A stretch of DNA of 64,000 bases, taken from Prostheceraeus crozeri (taxonomy: Eukaryota > Platyhelminthes > Polycladida > Euryleptidae). Positions 31,565 to 43,930 of this stretch are shown here, piece by piece (within the stretch, counting starts at the first letter, position 1; each line of letters opens with the position of its first letter). Below the pieces are notes generated by a model. It saw only the letters and a list, made by a program, of their open reading frames with translations. It was not told the origin of the DNA and made no database searches. Both the position numbers and the translations under genes were made by a program. The stretch covers positions 124,001-188,000 of the forward strand of contig CAJQUW010005296.1 in NCBI GenBank assembly GCA_907163375.1. Direction: 5' to 3'.

Positions 31565-31584
31565 AGCTACCACGGCCGTTGAAT

Positions 31585-32330
31585 ATGAACCCTTTGAAGT
31601 TGATTGACGTCGTGAAGAAGTTCCGAGGGGAACCTGATGAAAATGTGGATCAGTGGACGAAGCAATACGAGACTGCAGTATCCCTAATAGTTGATCCCAA
31701 AAACGCATGTGCTGAGATGACAAGAATGATGCCCTTGTTTCTGGATGGGCCGGCTTTCAGCACTTGGGATCAGCTAAGCTCAACTGACAAGGCAGATTTT
31801 GATCAGGTAATAAAAGCCTTGAAGCGTGTCTTTGGATTGAGCAAGGCGAGTGCTTGGCAGAAATTGAAGTCACTACATTTGTTTCCTGGTGAACAAATTG
31901 ATACGGTTGCCGACGAGGCGAAGTCCCTTTTACGAGTTATCACCGGAAAGGCTCCTGAGGAAGAGCTTATTTCTCTGGCTGTTCTCGATTCACTACCAAT
32001 TGAGATCAAGGAGAAGGTTTACATCCAGCATGGTGAAATGATGAAACTTGATGATCTCTCCTGTGCAAAGGCGTTGTTGGCGACCAGTAATACCTTACCT
32101 GCAAGTGTGGCTTTGGTTACAAAGGGAACGCCAAGTCAACAGAAATATCACAATTCAAGATGGAGGGGCACTCGATGTCAAGGCTGCAGACGATTTGGCC
32201 ATGACAAATCTGAATGTGCAATTGTTTGCTTCAACTGCAATGAGAAGGGCATCTTCAACGCTTCTGCCCGCATCGTGGATCAACTCAAAGGGAACCGGAA
32301 CCTGGAATCGTAGCGGCTGGTGTAGAACTC
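31585..32330 (+). pseudogene. gag region of the LTR element (fossil)
   Basis: The frame begins MNPLKLIDVVKKFRGEPDEN right after the 5' LTR. The middle resembles Ty3-type gag capsid domains (FLDGPAFSTWDQLSSTDKAD, LFPGEQIDTVADEAKSLLRV), and a CCHC zinc knuckle region is recognisable near the end (CRRFGHDKSECAIVCFNC). Gag would form the particle shell and bind the RNA. This gag reads well for most of its length. Confidence 0.8.
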
Positions 32331-33115
32331 AAACGGGCGCTAAACGTTGATGGACAAAGGATGAATGCTTTGATAGACTGTGGAGCTGTGCACACATTCA
32401 TTGGTAAGAAATTGGTTGGGAGTCGGAGTCGCTATAGGTCAAATTCTCAATTCCAGGTCATAGGTCGTAGGATTATTAGTACTTATATTTCAGTGATATT
32501 AAACGATGTTATGACTATGAATGGGGAACAATTAGGTCCTATTGAGGCACGAGTAATTGAGTGAGTTGCCAATAGGCATAGATTTGATTTTGGGTATGAA
32601 TGTTTTTGCAAGGACTGGTTTAGAGATTATAGCGGCTGAGGGATTACCTGTAAGGTTCCCACAGTGTACTCCTTCGACGGTAGCATCGGTATCGTCTGTC
32701 GCTAAACCTATTAATTTACAGGACACAGATTTTGTAGCGAGGTTTCGTGAGAATAAGTGGACGGTTAAGTGGCAGTGGAAGGGTACGATGTCAGAAAACA
32801 GTAGGATACCGCGTAATATCGTTAATGATTGTGATGAGATAGCATGCAATAACGAAATAGAGGAATGGATTAGGCAGGGAATCTTGATTGAGTATAAACG
32901 AGATAAACATGGTGATATCAAAAGGTACTTACCAGTAATCGCAGTTCGCCAGCAAAAAGGTGACGTTCTGAAAGTTCGTCCAGTTCTCGACTATAGAGAG
33001 TTAAATACGCTTGTAGAGTCGCATCCGGCTGGAGTTGCACCCACTTGTGCTGACACGCTCAGACAATGGAGTCAACTAGGGTCTAACTGTTCAATAGTCG
33101 ACCTTAAACGAGCAT
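32331..33115 (+). pseudogene. pol region, left part: protease and start of reverse transcriptase (fossil)
   Basis: An aspartic-protease-like segment (MNALIDCGAVHTFIG) is followed by a linker and the N-terminal reverse-transcriptase blocks (EIEEWIRQGILIEYKRDKHG, then VLKVRPVLDYRELNTLVESH). The VRPVLDYRELN block is typical of Ty3/Gypsy reverse transcriptases. The region ends at the 10.8-kb insertion. Confidence 0.8.
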
Positions 33116-36100
33116 CCCGCTAGATCGCCCACCCGCGTAACGAATTCGTAACGAAGCTGGGTAGCGGGAAAACTTCGTGAAGCATGGAATGACTTGAGAC
33201 GCATTCTGTGCTCACTAGGGCTACTTCCTTTGAAAGCAGGTTGACACTGAAGTGGTTTTAGACCATTTTAAAACAAAAAAAATTGGTCGGGCAGAGGTCG
33301 GAATTATAATGGGATAACGGTGGTCGCCGGAAGATATATGTATTGAGTTCGGGCACCCGGCTATTGCTGTACACACGAAGCATTCCCGTCCACATAAAAT
33401 TTTCTGTTATTATTTGAATACCAACTGAAAATTTTGAGAAAATATGCATTTCTCTCTACAATTTGTACATTTTCAGGAATATGCTGCAAGCGGTAATTTG
33501 ATTAGCCGTGGCTTGTACCCATTGTCGTTACTAAATGATTGAAATGCTGCAATTAAATCAAGAATTACTATTACAAAATTTCCGCTGTTTTTCAGTCCTT
33601 TTACATCATGTCACAGATAAATGGCATCTCACATTGTGGTCTCATCACAGTGGTGCGACAGACGCTTTGTAGAGCTGCAAAAGGATGCGGTTCATATGAA
33701 TGTTTGGTGTTAATTCTTCGCATAATTTGTAGCCGAACCTAAAATTTTCCGCAATTCTGAATCATTGCCAATTTAGGCAATATAACCGCTGACCGAAGCA
33801 CTTCTTGGCTAGGACACTCAATCTTATCAAGGAGTTGCATTGGCTTGAACTGGAATTGCATAATCATCTATGGGAACATCAACCTTCCACATTGTGGAAA
33901 TCAATGCCTTCAACTACAAATGATTTTTGTCGTGCTTGAGTAATCGAAATCCGAGATATTGTGCCGTTATAATTTATTCTTTAGTGCCGGCTAATGTTTT
34001 CTCGATCAATTCCAAGCTCTAAAGTCGTGTGAAAATTGTCAAAATAGATTTCTTTCGTGTAATACAATTAAATCAGCTGTGACAGTTCGAATTCAATTAC
34101 TTTGGTCATTAAAAGAAAAGCAGATAAATAATATAATTGATAAAAGTGGCAATTTTTGTCAAAAGATTGATGTTTTTTGATACAACGCAAAACATCTAAA
34201 TAATTGAAAACTTCGTAGATCTGTTTTGCTCTCATTCTTATAAAATTATTCAAAATTGTAGCATAGTTTGTTACACAGCTTTTCTCTGCGGCATCTGCTC
34301 AAGTACACTTGTTCGTTTCCTGGAATCTTCTAATTCTTTAGCCGCCGAGGTTGAATTCCCGTGGCGAGGTAGAATTTGATCATGAATATTGATGAACCTC
34401 TTCTCAATAGTCTTGCTCACAGAAAAGGTACTTACTCTATAGTCTTGCTTTTCTCTCTAACCCTCAGTTCAACAAAGTAATACCCAAAGATATAATGTTC
34501 TAGTGATGTAGGTGAATATACTTGCATCGTTGCATCTCAACACTGCTGAAGCATTGCCTAAATGCTAATTCATTCATGAGTGGGCTATCGAGGAAAAGCC
34601 TACATGATAAAACCAGAATAAAACTCTATCTGGTTATTTAAAATAATTTTGTTTAAACATATTCGGTTCCTCGGAGATACGAATTTAGGCAGACCACCGT
34701 TTTGTCGAGAGCAAGCATGCAGACCTGGAATCAAGTATTATTCGACTGAGATTTATTGCTGTATTTTCATCAATTGTCCGCTGTCACTTACTCCTTGGCG
34801 AATGTGAATGAATGCAAGTCATAAGTGGAAAGCAGATTTTTTCAATTCGGTGAGATTGATTCCTATATTGTCATCCACTATCTGCTGTCACTTACTCCTT
34901 GATAAATGTGTGACAGCATCAGTAAGTTACCTGCATGTCAAGTGTACAAAGTAGCACTCAGTATGGTTTGTGCTTGAGGTAGGCTATAGCATCTAATCAA
35001 GTGAGCTTTGTCTGTGCAAATTGTTGATAGCCGGTTCTAGATGAATAAGTGTTCTCCATTTCGTTCTAAACTTCCCACTTATTGCATGGAACTAGTTAGT
35101 GAGACAAATAGGAACCGCCTGAAAATGATTGTCTTCCAAAAGAGTATTTTCATCAGGAGAATGAGTGTTTCTCCTATTCTTATTTTTCCTAGTTCATCAG
35201 TCTAGTCCAAACGCGCTCTACAATTTTATTTTAATAGTCATTGTGGGATCCTTCAGTGGTGATACTTACATATTTTCACACAAGGTGAATATTCATAATT
35301 GCTGAGTTTTCATGCTCTTCTCTCAAGCAGCTGCTTGAGTGGGTAATATAGGCCTTACTAGCTGTAGCTCTGCATAAATCTTGACTATTTGATTGTGATC
35401 ACGCTTTGAACTGTCACGACATTCAGAATAGTTGCAAGTGTGATTGAGTAGGCCAACAGTATTAGTAGTCATCTTTGTAATATCTTTGTAAATAAAAAAT
35501 TGTAGGTGGACACATAAGTAACTTGCGGTTCCCACGCCTAATGCAAATTAGCATAGAATCTGCAACTATTAAGGCCTATCTTTTATTTAGCCTAATCCAA
35601 GTCTATAGGTTTATCACTCGTTACTCATCTGGCATGTACATGATTGCAATTTTTTTTTATAAAATAATAGCGTGCAACCGAGATAGTAAAAAGGATGGAA
35701 CTTAAAAGCCGGTTATCGAGAATTTTTCGGGATCTGACCGGTGTGGTAATTCCAACCAAAAAAAATTACATGGAAATAGACAGTTACCCACAGTGAGGTT
35801 ATCCGCACGCAACGTTGCGTGGAAATAAGTTGTAGACGCGTTTGTTCCGACGCCAAATTGGTTGGAAAGACCTTAACTAAATACTGATAATTAAGATATA
35901 TGGTCAATTATGCATATTTTCATGTTTTTGTGATTACCTATTCATTGATAATGGGACTTCAGACTTTTCTATTAAATTTATCTACAGTGAAGTATAAATT
36001 GAGTGCTTTGTTAAAGAAAACGATCGTTATTCCAACGTAGCGTGCAAATTCCCTCACTATTGGTAATTGGCTATTCATACTTCATTTAGCGTCGGAGAAC

Positions 36101-36789
36101 ACCTGGACGAATCCAATTGTAAAAGTTCATCATAAAGCCATCTGTTTCTTCGAAATATCTGAAAATGAAAAGTCGCTGACATAAGTCATCCGTGTAAGGG
36201 TGTTTCCTTAATTTCATAGCAAATTTGGAAGTCCATCGCTGCAAGATTCGACAGGTTGACTTTTTTTGACGAAAATCTCGCACGTTTTGAATTTTAGGAT
36301 CATGGCTCACACAAAAATTTGAATGATAAATAAGAACTGACTGGACAGTGATATTTTTCGTTTGACTTGCAATTTATCGTTGCATGCAATTTCAGTAAAT
36401 TCAGTATAATAGATCACAATTATCATAGATGACAAAATACTTTGTTCTGGTTGCTTAGTGTTTAAAATGTGTTTTCTGTCAATGGCCATCTTTTGCAGCA
36501 CATTAATAATCTAGTAGCTTAACTTTCTCAGAGTCTAGCGATGTAGGTTTAGTTGGCTAAGAAATTCATAAATTGAAAGAATGATGTAGGCCTGCGTAGG
36601 TTCTGTGTTATTGGATTACATTTTCAATTTAGGGATTCCTAGATACTTAAAGGATGCCATCAAATCAGATCATTTAGTAATATTAGGATTATTTCGCAGT
36701 CGCCTTTTATTAATTCTTTGGGCCACCGCTAGCTGAGCTCGAAGATTCTGGCCTATCTTCTAGTAAATATTCTATACCTAGGTTCAGGA

Positions 36790-38480
36790 TTCACCAAAAA
36801 CTGATTGAAATATTTGGACGACAGCAATCAATTAGCTGGAATCATCGTATGTCAGCAATCAACTAATTGGATTTTTTTAATCACAATTTGATTAGATTAA
36901 TTCTTGATTTTAATTTTCGACTTAGATAAAAACATGTGCTACACCTATTTAGGCTTCATAAATTGGCAGATTGTGCAAGTCGTAAACTTGCATACTGCCA
37001 ATTTGGGCGGTGACTTTCTGCATGAAATATATGTTGCTACATTCTTAGTCGGAGTGACTATTCAAACTAGAGAACAAGAAGTCGCGTGCCTAGATTGACA
37101 TAAATTTAAGATTTAATGACATAATATAAGATAGGTAGACTAATAATCTTAATCACTGAATGTGTTATGCTTTTCCTATGGTGGTGAGTGTAGGCGGTTT
37201 TGCAAGTTAACATTCAACTAAATAACTTCATTACAGATCAATCAATTGATAGCAATTATTGACAGACTGCAATCAATCAATTGCAATTTTTCTGTAACAA
37301 CAATTAATTAATTGGAATCTTTGGGTTACAGCGATCATTGTGACCAATAAATTGCAATGCAATTATTTTTTGGTTTCCAGGCTGTACTTCAATTTTTTAT
37401 GATTAGATAGGACACTGACGCCAAAACCGAACAGATTCATAGCATAGTTGTAATTGATAGTTGCACTTCTATCTTAAACATGAAGGTGTTCAGATTATCT
37501 TTGAAGTATATATTTGTGAATTTATTTGAATCAATTGATAAAATGCTTGTAATACAGTGCACGGTTATGAAGCCCATAATCATGTGGCTACATTGCGATG
37601 CAAGATAGCGCCACAATGTCGCAATCGATATCACATGTCGCAAGACGAAGGATAATTGAGATGGAGTTCATACGGTACTGGAACACAACCTGGGGTTGGA
37701 AAAAAATTATTAGCAATTTAATTGGTCTCATTTTTTTTGCTGAGAATCAATTGACTCAATTGGATCACATGAGCAATCAATTAGTTGACAATAATGCAAT
37801 AATTTTTTATCATTGCCAGATCTAGGTTGATCTTTCCGCTGTTGACGGACACTTGATTGATTAACATTTAGAACGTTAGTTCCACAGCACACAGGTCTAC
37901 GAAAGTGCATTAAAACACTATAGAATAGAATTTGCAATCACAAGTATGTATTTTCTGCACCACTATGCTCGTTCAACTAATTTGCATGATAAAACATGAA
38001 AATGTTCTCATAGCAATATCAAGCAATGACTGATAATTAACATTTATTATATTTTTATAATAATATATAAGCGCAATATTTTTTGGTTCAAACACTGTCA
38101 CTCTGACCATCGTGACCTTAATTTGACTTTTATCTAAGAGAAAATACGAAGTATTTATATTTACTAGTTAGAGACTTTTAAATTAAAGTTTAAATGAATT
38201 GTGTAGATTATTAACAGCAAGTGTCGCATTAGGCTAACATCAAACATTTCTTCGTTTCAAAAACGAGTATATCTACAGAATATCACATCATCGACTGTGT
38301 AGAGCTATTAATTATACATTATAACTTGCAGTAATCGTTCAATAAATCGCTTTTTTGCTTGTGAATAATTGCAATTAATTGGCAGCTGATCCAATCAATT
38401 AATTGAATTGAAGATGGTTTATCAATCAACTAATTGCAATTAATTTCAATAAATTAATTTTCTTTTCCTTGCAGTGGACT
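36790..38480. repeat. Cluster of caattaattg-type motifs
   Basis: Variants of aatcaattaattg and gcaatcaactaattg occur about ten times between 36,830 and 38,450, and again in the duplicated copy. The motif is partly palindromic. It looks like degenerate repeat DNA; no gene is seen here. Confidence 0.5.
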
Positions 38481-38575
38481 ACTTTTTGCATTGTTTATTA
38501 AGATATCATATTAAGATAATTTCAAAAAACAGGATAGGTGTCGCAGCTGCAGACTGATGATCAGTTAAACTGTTA
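37959..38575 (+). repeat. 617-bp direct duplication, copy 1
   Basis: Begins accactatgctcgttcaac and ends gatcagttaaactgtta. By eye it is identical to copy 2 except for one A in a poly-A run. Confidence 0.92.
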
Positions 38576-38591
38576 ACCAAACATGTACCGT

Positions 38592-39209
38592 ACCACTATG
38601 CTCGTTCAACTAATTTGCATGATAAAACATGAAAATGTTCTCATAGCAATATCAAGCAATGACTGATAATTAACATTTATTATATTTTTATAATAATATA
38701 TAAGCGCAATATTTTTTGGTTCAAACACTGTCACTCTGACCATCGTGACCTTAATTTGACTTTTATCTAAGAGAAAATACGAAGTATTTATATTTACTAG
38801 TTAGAGACTTTTAAATTAAAGTTTAAATGAATTGTGTAGATTATTAACAGCAAGTGTCGCATTAGGCTAACATCAAACATTTCTTCGTTTCAAAAACGAG
38901 TATATCTACAGAATATCACATCATCGACTGTGTAGAGCTATTAATTATACATTATAACTTGCAGTAATCGTTCAATAAATCGCTTTTTTGCTTGTGAATA
39001 ATTGCAATTAATTGGCAGCTGATCCAATCAATTAATTGAATTGAAGATGGTTTATCAATCAACTAATTGCAATTAATTTCAATAAATTAATTTTCTTTTC
39101 CTTGCAGTGGACTACTTTTTGCATTGTTTATTAAGATATCATATTAAGATAATTTCAAAAAAACAGGATAGGTGTCGCAGCTGCAGACTGATGATCAGTT
39201 AAACTGTTA
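38592..39209 (+). repeat. 617-bp direct duplication, copy 2
   Basis: Follows copy 1 after a 16-base spacer. The match is essentially perfect (one A more in a run near 39,160), so the duplication is very recent or an assembly product. Confidence 0.92.
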
Positions 39210-42200
39210 TGTCGGATTATATGTAGGCCTATGTTTCATCTCTGAAGGTTCTAGTGTTCTGATTGCATCCTTGATCGTTGTAGGCTCATGTATGCACGAC
39301 TAAGGTTAAGTATAGCCTACGCATTACGTAATAATGATGACCAGGTATAACTTCATTGCAGTCTGATAATTCATGCAATATTGTTTTTTAATTAGTTGAA
39401 GTAAATTGTGGCCTGTAAGGTCAACGTCTACTCTACCTTACTTGGGGCTCCACTGTGTTGACACAGAGTCAGACTTTGATCTGGCTGTGACCATTTGGTC
39501 CGGATGCCCTTTCTGACGACTTCCTATGACACTTTCGGTGCTCGATTTCTATACCGAAAGATCGCTAACCAAGCACCTAGCCTGCACTGTCACGTAGAAC
39601 ACCAATTTCCGATAATAATCCTGTACTAGTAAGAGAGGATTCTCTTTTAATGACAACATGAGCGGTATTTTGACATAGGAAAGATAAAGTAAAAAGCACA
39701 ATTATCATTCAATAAATGGACATTGACCGTGCAGTTTCAAACTGCGTGAATATCTTAAGTGTTAATTTATGTACGGTATCCCAAAATACTTCCCACCTGC
39801 TTAGTAAATCCTGATTATTAATATGTCCCTAACATGTTTTTATTAGCCATCTTGAGTATTTCATAGCATAATGCATGCAATTTCGAAGCAACAAATGTTA
39901 GTCAGAATCTTACCTGCAGTGGAGCAGAACATGCGCATATTATTCTGAGATGGAGGGGCACATTTTCTATCGAGCCATGTACTGCAATCTCATACAATGT
40001 CTTCAGCTGACTTCAGTGGCTTGACTGATTTCTCTGGTGCAATGATTCATGCTTTAGAACACCTGAACAACATTCATGTAGTCATTCGCTGTTCACTAAT
40101 TCAGCAATGCATTTGTTCTATCTTCATTCGCTATTTTGATTAACATGCTTAAATTTTCAACACTTATCGATTTTGCAACATATCGATTTTATGCAGCATT
40201 CCATCGAAGTGTTTTGCTCTGTGACATCAATAAGGTATAGTCATGTAGAACTCTATGGGCATAGTGTGGTCTCATCTCTCAGATTTTGTAATGACTAATC
40301 GGTCTTGTGGCTTGTTGTCACTTCCACACGCATGTCAGATACACTAATTAGAGCCTATCTTTCGAGTGCGGTCGGGGTACAGAGTTCGGATTGATAGATA
40401 TCTATGTCATCTTGAGCTGACATGAGACATTTCCAGCATGTATTCATAACGGATACAAATTCAAAGCAGTCATCTGTGAATGTATTACACAGTGTTGTTA
40501 TGCAGTATGCAAATCTAACTGTATGGACTCATTCGAGGGAAAGCTTTCAATAGGCCTATTCAATATTTAATTACATTGGACGTGCGCTGTACCGACATGA
40601 AACAGCATCTCTCATTAACGCTACATCATCGTACCAGTGAATTGTAACTGAATTGTGGACGATTAGTCATGAAATGCCCAACGAGCTGTACAGAAAATTC
40701 TTGATAAGCTGGTGAGCAACTGGTCTTTTATTGCATGAGCCTTAGTGTCTTGTCTGAACCTGAAAGATAATTCATTCACAACGATTAGAATAATTTCATA
40801 AATAACGCACGAACGTTCTGAAACATTATAGTAGTCCCTTCTATATAATAAGTAAAAGCAATTTAAATAATTAATTTAATGGCAGTCCCTCTTTCGACGC
40901 TAGAGGGACTAGTGTTTGAATATTTGAAAAGTGATTAATATTTCATACTATTTTGGCATGGTATGGTGCAATTTTCATAGATAGAATCGCATTGCTTCAT
41001 GATGAGAAATGAAGATTGTGTGTCAGAACGTACGTGCGTTATTTACGGAATTGCCATTATCAATTTATGAAGATCAATGATGTGCGCTGTGAACAACAAA
41101 TATCCGTTAAAATTAACAGCTAAAATTACTTTCACGGCTGTTTTTACACTCCGAACAGAAAATATCCGTAGAGACGCTCTATCTGATACTAGCGGATTTT
41201 AATTGATATCATCAAATTGTGACTCATCATTTTCAAGTTTCTTACGAATATTTTCTGTTAAGTTTATATATTATTAAAATTATTATTATTATAAGTTTAT
41301 ATATATATTACTGTAACTGCTGTTTTAATGGTGTGCAGTTTACATTGAATTATTTAAATGAAAATCATCATCCTCTAGGAATCTCAGTTACAACTACATA
41401 AAATAAACTAAGATTAAGCCTACTGTACAAAACATAACTGTAATGAATAAATTTATAATGAACTTTGAAGAAAAGAAAAAAAATAAAATACATGTGAAAC
41501 TACAATACGAGTATGGGTACTGAACTTGCTAGAATCAACCTACAACATCTCACCTGGAACTACTCCATGAAGAAAATGAAATAAGGAACTAGACTTGTTA
41601 TAAATGGACCGATTGGTGTCTAACTATTCTTGAAATTTAATCTATCTCTCAAGAGGACCGGTCTGTGTCCCATCATATCCAGGCTTAATCCGCAAACAAA
41701 TATGACAAGGGTAATCTGCATACGACGGAAGATGCTATCAATCACCTATTTCACTACAGATGGGAAAGGAGATAATTATTCACATTGTTACCTAACTTAA
41801 TATAGAAAATAAGCTAACCAAAAAATTATCAAAGTGTAGATCGTGCTAACAATTAAAATACAGAAAAAAAGGGAAAGTGATGGGTAATAAATTCTGAAAG
41901 ATTAACTGCTGAAATTGATTAGTGAAGTACGAACTGAAATGGAATATTGAAATTGTAACAAAAGAAAAAAAAATTGAATGAATGAATAAATTAATTAATT
42001 GAGAAAAAGGAAGGAAATAAGCAGCACAAATGAAAATTACTAGGTAAAATAATCAAAATCTGAATAAATAAATAAAATTGATAGCCACAAGAAACTAGTG
42101 TAAAATAAATGAGTAGACTGCAAAAAAAATTAATTAGTACAAACGAATAATGTAATACATACTGAAAATAAAATGAAATTAAATTGAAATTATTCCTTAA

Positions 42201-42760
42201 AAGGACTGGTTTTGCGTTCCCTGTACCAGCTAGGAAGTCATCAGCAGGAACTCAGGTAGGATTCGTGTTTCGGCCCCAATTCCTGTTACCGTGACTTCGT
42301 TTACGTCTCGGTATGGGACTATTAAAATAGCAATCTTTGTTTACATTTCCTTTAGAAACGCAAAAACCTCCCTGCAATTTGTCATTAAGGCCTAGAGGTG
42401 AGAGCGTGTTTAAAGTTCTAATAAAGAAGTTCTCTTTCTTATCCTACATCAGACCTACATCAGTAGGGGAGACCTACATCAGTAAAGCTGTACGGTGCAC
42501 ACCTCCCGTATTTAGTAGATACAAATAATTCATCGCATAATTTTTTCTTCATAAAAGATGATTTGATAGGGATTGTAGTGCTTTTCATATTAAGTTCGCT
42601 TTTATCATGACTTGTATTAAGTTCTTGAAATGTGTTAATGATCCGATTGAAACAAGCTTAATGTAAAAGGTATTATGCAGGCTTCACGGGGATGCTGCTT
42701 CTACTGCTAACTGGTTATTTTATATACTTCATCAGCGACATCATCAATGATCAAGCGTTG
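39210..42760. other. No gene seen inside the 10.8-kb insertion
   Basis: Mostly AT-rich DNA with short frames. A block at 39,420-39,600 is less AT-rich than its surroundings but has no recognisable product. 41,400-42,200 is A-rich low-complexity DNA. Confidence 0.5.
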
Positions 42761-42762
42761 GA

Positions 42763-43170
42763 TCGCAAAGCATCTGCACGCATACTTTCGGCCTAGATAG
42801 ATTTTGTTACGTTTGTTTAAATTTGGGCATCTAACATTATAGGAGAGATCAGTCTTTACATGCGCCTCTTACCTCAATTCATTAGTTCTTACATAAGACA
42901 GTTTCAAAATGAAGTTTTAACCTAAATCACACTTGTCTACAGTTCGTTCAGAAAACAGAAGCCAAGTTCATTGGAAAGCAAACTGTAGACAAGTGTGATT
43001 TAGGTTAAAACTTCATTTCGAAACTGTCTTATGTAACAACTAATGAATTGAGGTAAGAGGCGCATATAAATACATAAGTAATAATCTCTCCTATAATGTT
43101 AGATGCCAAAATTTAAACAAACGTGATAAAATCTATCTAGGCCTAAAGTATGCGTGCAGATGCTTTGCGA
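42763..43170. mobile_element. Foldback (MITE-like) with ~190-bp arms
   Basis: Arms 42,763-42,950 and 42,981-43,170 are inverted copies, starting cgcaaagcatctgcacgc and meeting around a 30-base loop; they differ at scattered bases. No clear target duplication was found, and the outer limits may extend somewhat. It lies inside the 10.8-kb insertion. Confidence 0.88.
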
Positions 43171-43700
43171 CATGATTGACGCATTGCTTGTTATTTTAGG
43201 TCTACAGAAGCTCTGATTAATCCATACATTGACTTAAATGTTAATCTCATTATAATTTTGCATGCTATTTATAATTGATGCTGGCATAGTAAATACTGCT
43301 TAATATAATTTACAGATTTTGTTTCATTTGTGCTTTTATATATAATACATCATGTAATTCTTGCATGGATGCATCCTATACATATCCTTGCTTTTTACGA
43401 TAGCATGAATCCAGCGTGAAATGTCAATGAAAAATATTTCCTTTTTCAGAGACAATGATTCTCTCATTTCCGGATAAGATTGGGATATCAAACCAAGTAG
43501 GCCTATACATGGATTCTGCGTGGAACTGTTAGCAAGTGTGAAGGCAATTACTGCACAAGGAATGGTTAAGTGTTACCGAACTGCTGTCAAACTTTCCAGG
43601 TACTGTTATTTTTTATCCCAGGCAGTGTTACTGTGGTACGTGGCTATAATTTCATGAAGAATAAACCTATTATTTGACGTTTGACTTTTCTCTTTAAGTA

Positions 43701-43808
43701 GGATCCGCCCTGTTGCTTGTAAAAACGGGCTTTCATTTAATCTCCAGCTAAAATACAGAGCACTGGAGATTGAATGAAAGCCCGTAAATCAAGCAGCAGG
43801 GCGGATTT
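43701..43808. repeat. Hairpin with ~47-bp arms near the right end of the insertion
   Basis: Arms 43,701-43,747 and 43,763-43,808 pair with few mismatches (cgggctttcatt on one side, aatgaaagcccg on the other) around a 15-base loop. It lies 120 bases inside the right TIR, where subterminal transposase-binding structures are often found. Confidence 0.88.
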
Positions 43809-43930
43809 TTTTTTTGGAACCTCCTTCGGGTACACGAGCTCGTACCGGTTACGTGACGGTAGGAACGACCCGTTTACCGGGCCGAGTTCGTGTAACGAAC
43901 ACGTACCGGAGGCGGGCGATCTAACGGGAT

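Larger units (their letters stand above)
33116..43928. mobile_element. 10.8-kb insertion with short TIRs, non-coding, superfamily unknown
   Basis: The left end reads CCCGCTAGATCGCCCACC; the right end, reversed, reads CCCGTTAGATCGCCCGCC. AT is present on both outer sides (33,114-33,115 and 43,929-43,930), a likely 2-bp duplication, although an insertion without duplication is not fully excluded. Each end can also fold on itself (CCCGCTA..TAGCGGG on the left, CCCGTTA..TAAACGGG on the right). Inside there are only short frames without domains, a 617-bp direct duplication, a foldback with ~190-bp arms and a 47-bp hairpin. It sits inside the young LTR element, so it is younger still. A 2-bp AT duplication is reported, as I recall, for ISL2EU/IS4EU elements, but nothing encoded here supports that. 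Confidence 0.75.

Noticed and set aside
31565-31584. tRNA primer-binding site right after the 5' LTR
   Set aside because: The 20-base leader gives no convincing match to a tRNA 3' end that I can recall.
39420-39600. Possible SINE or tRNA-derived repeat
   Set aside because: The block is less AT-rich than its surroundings but I could not find a clear A/B box pair or tail.
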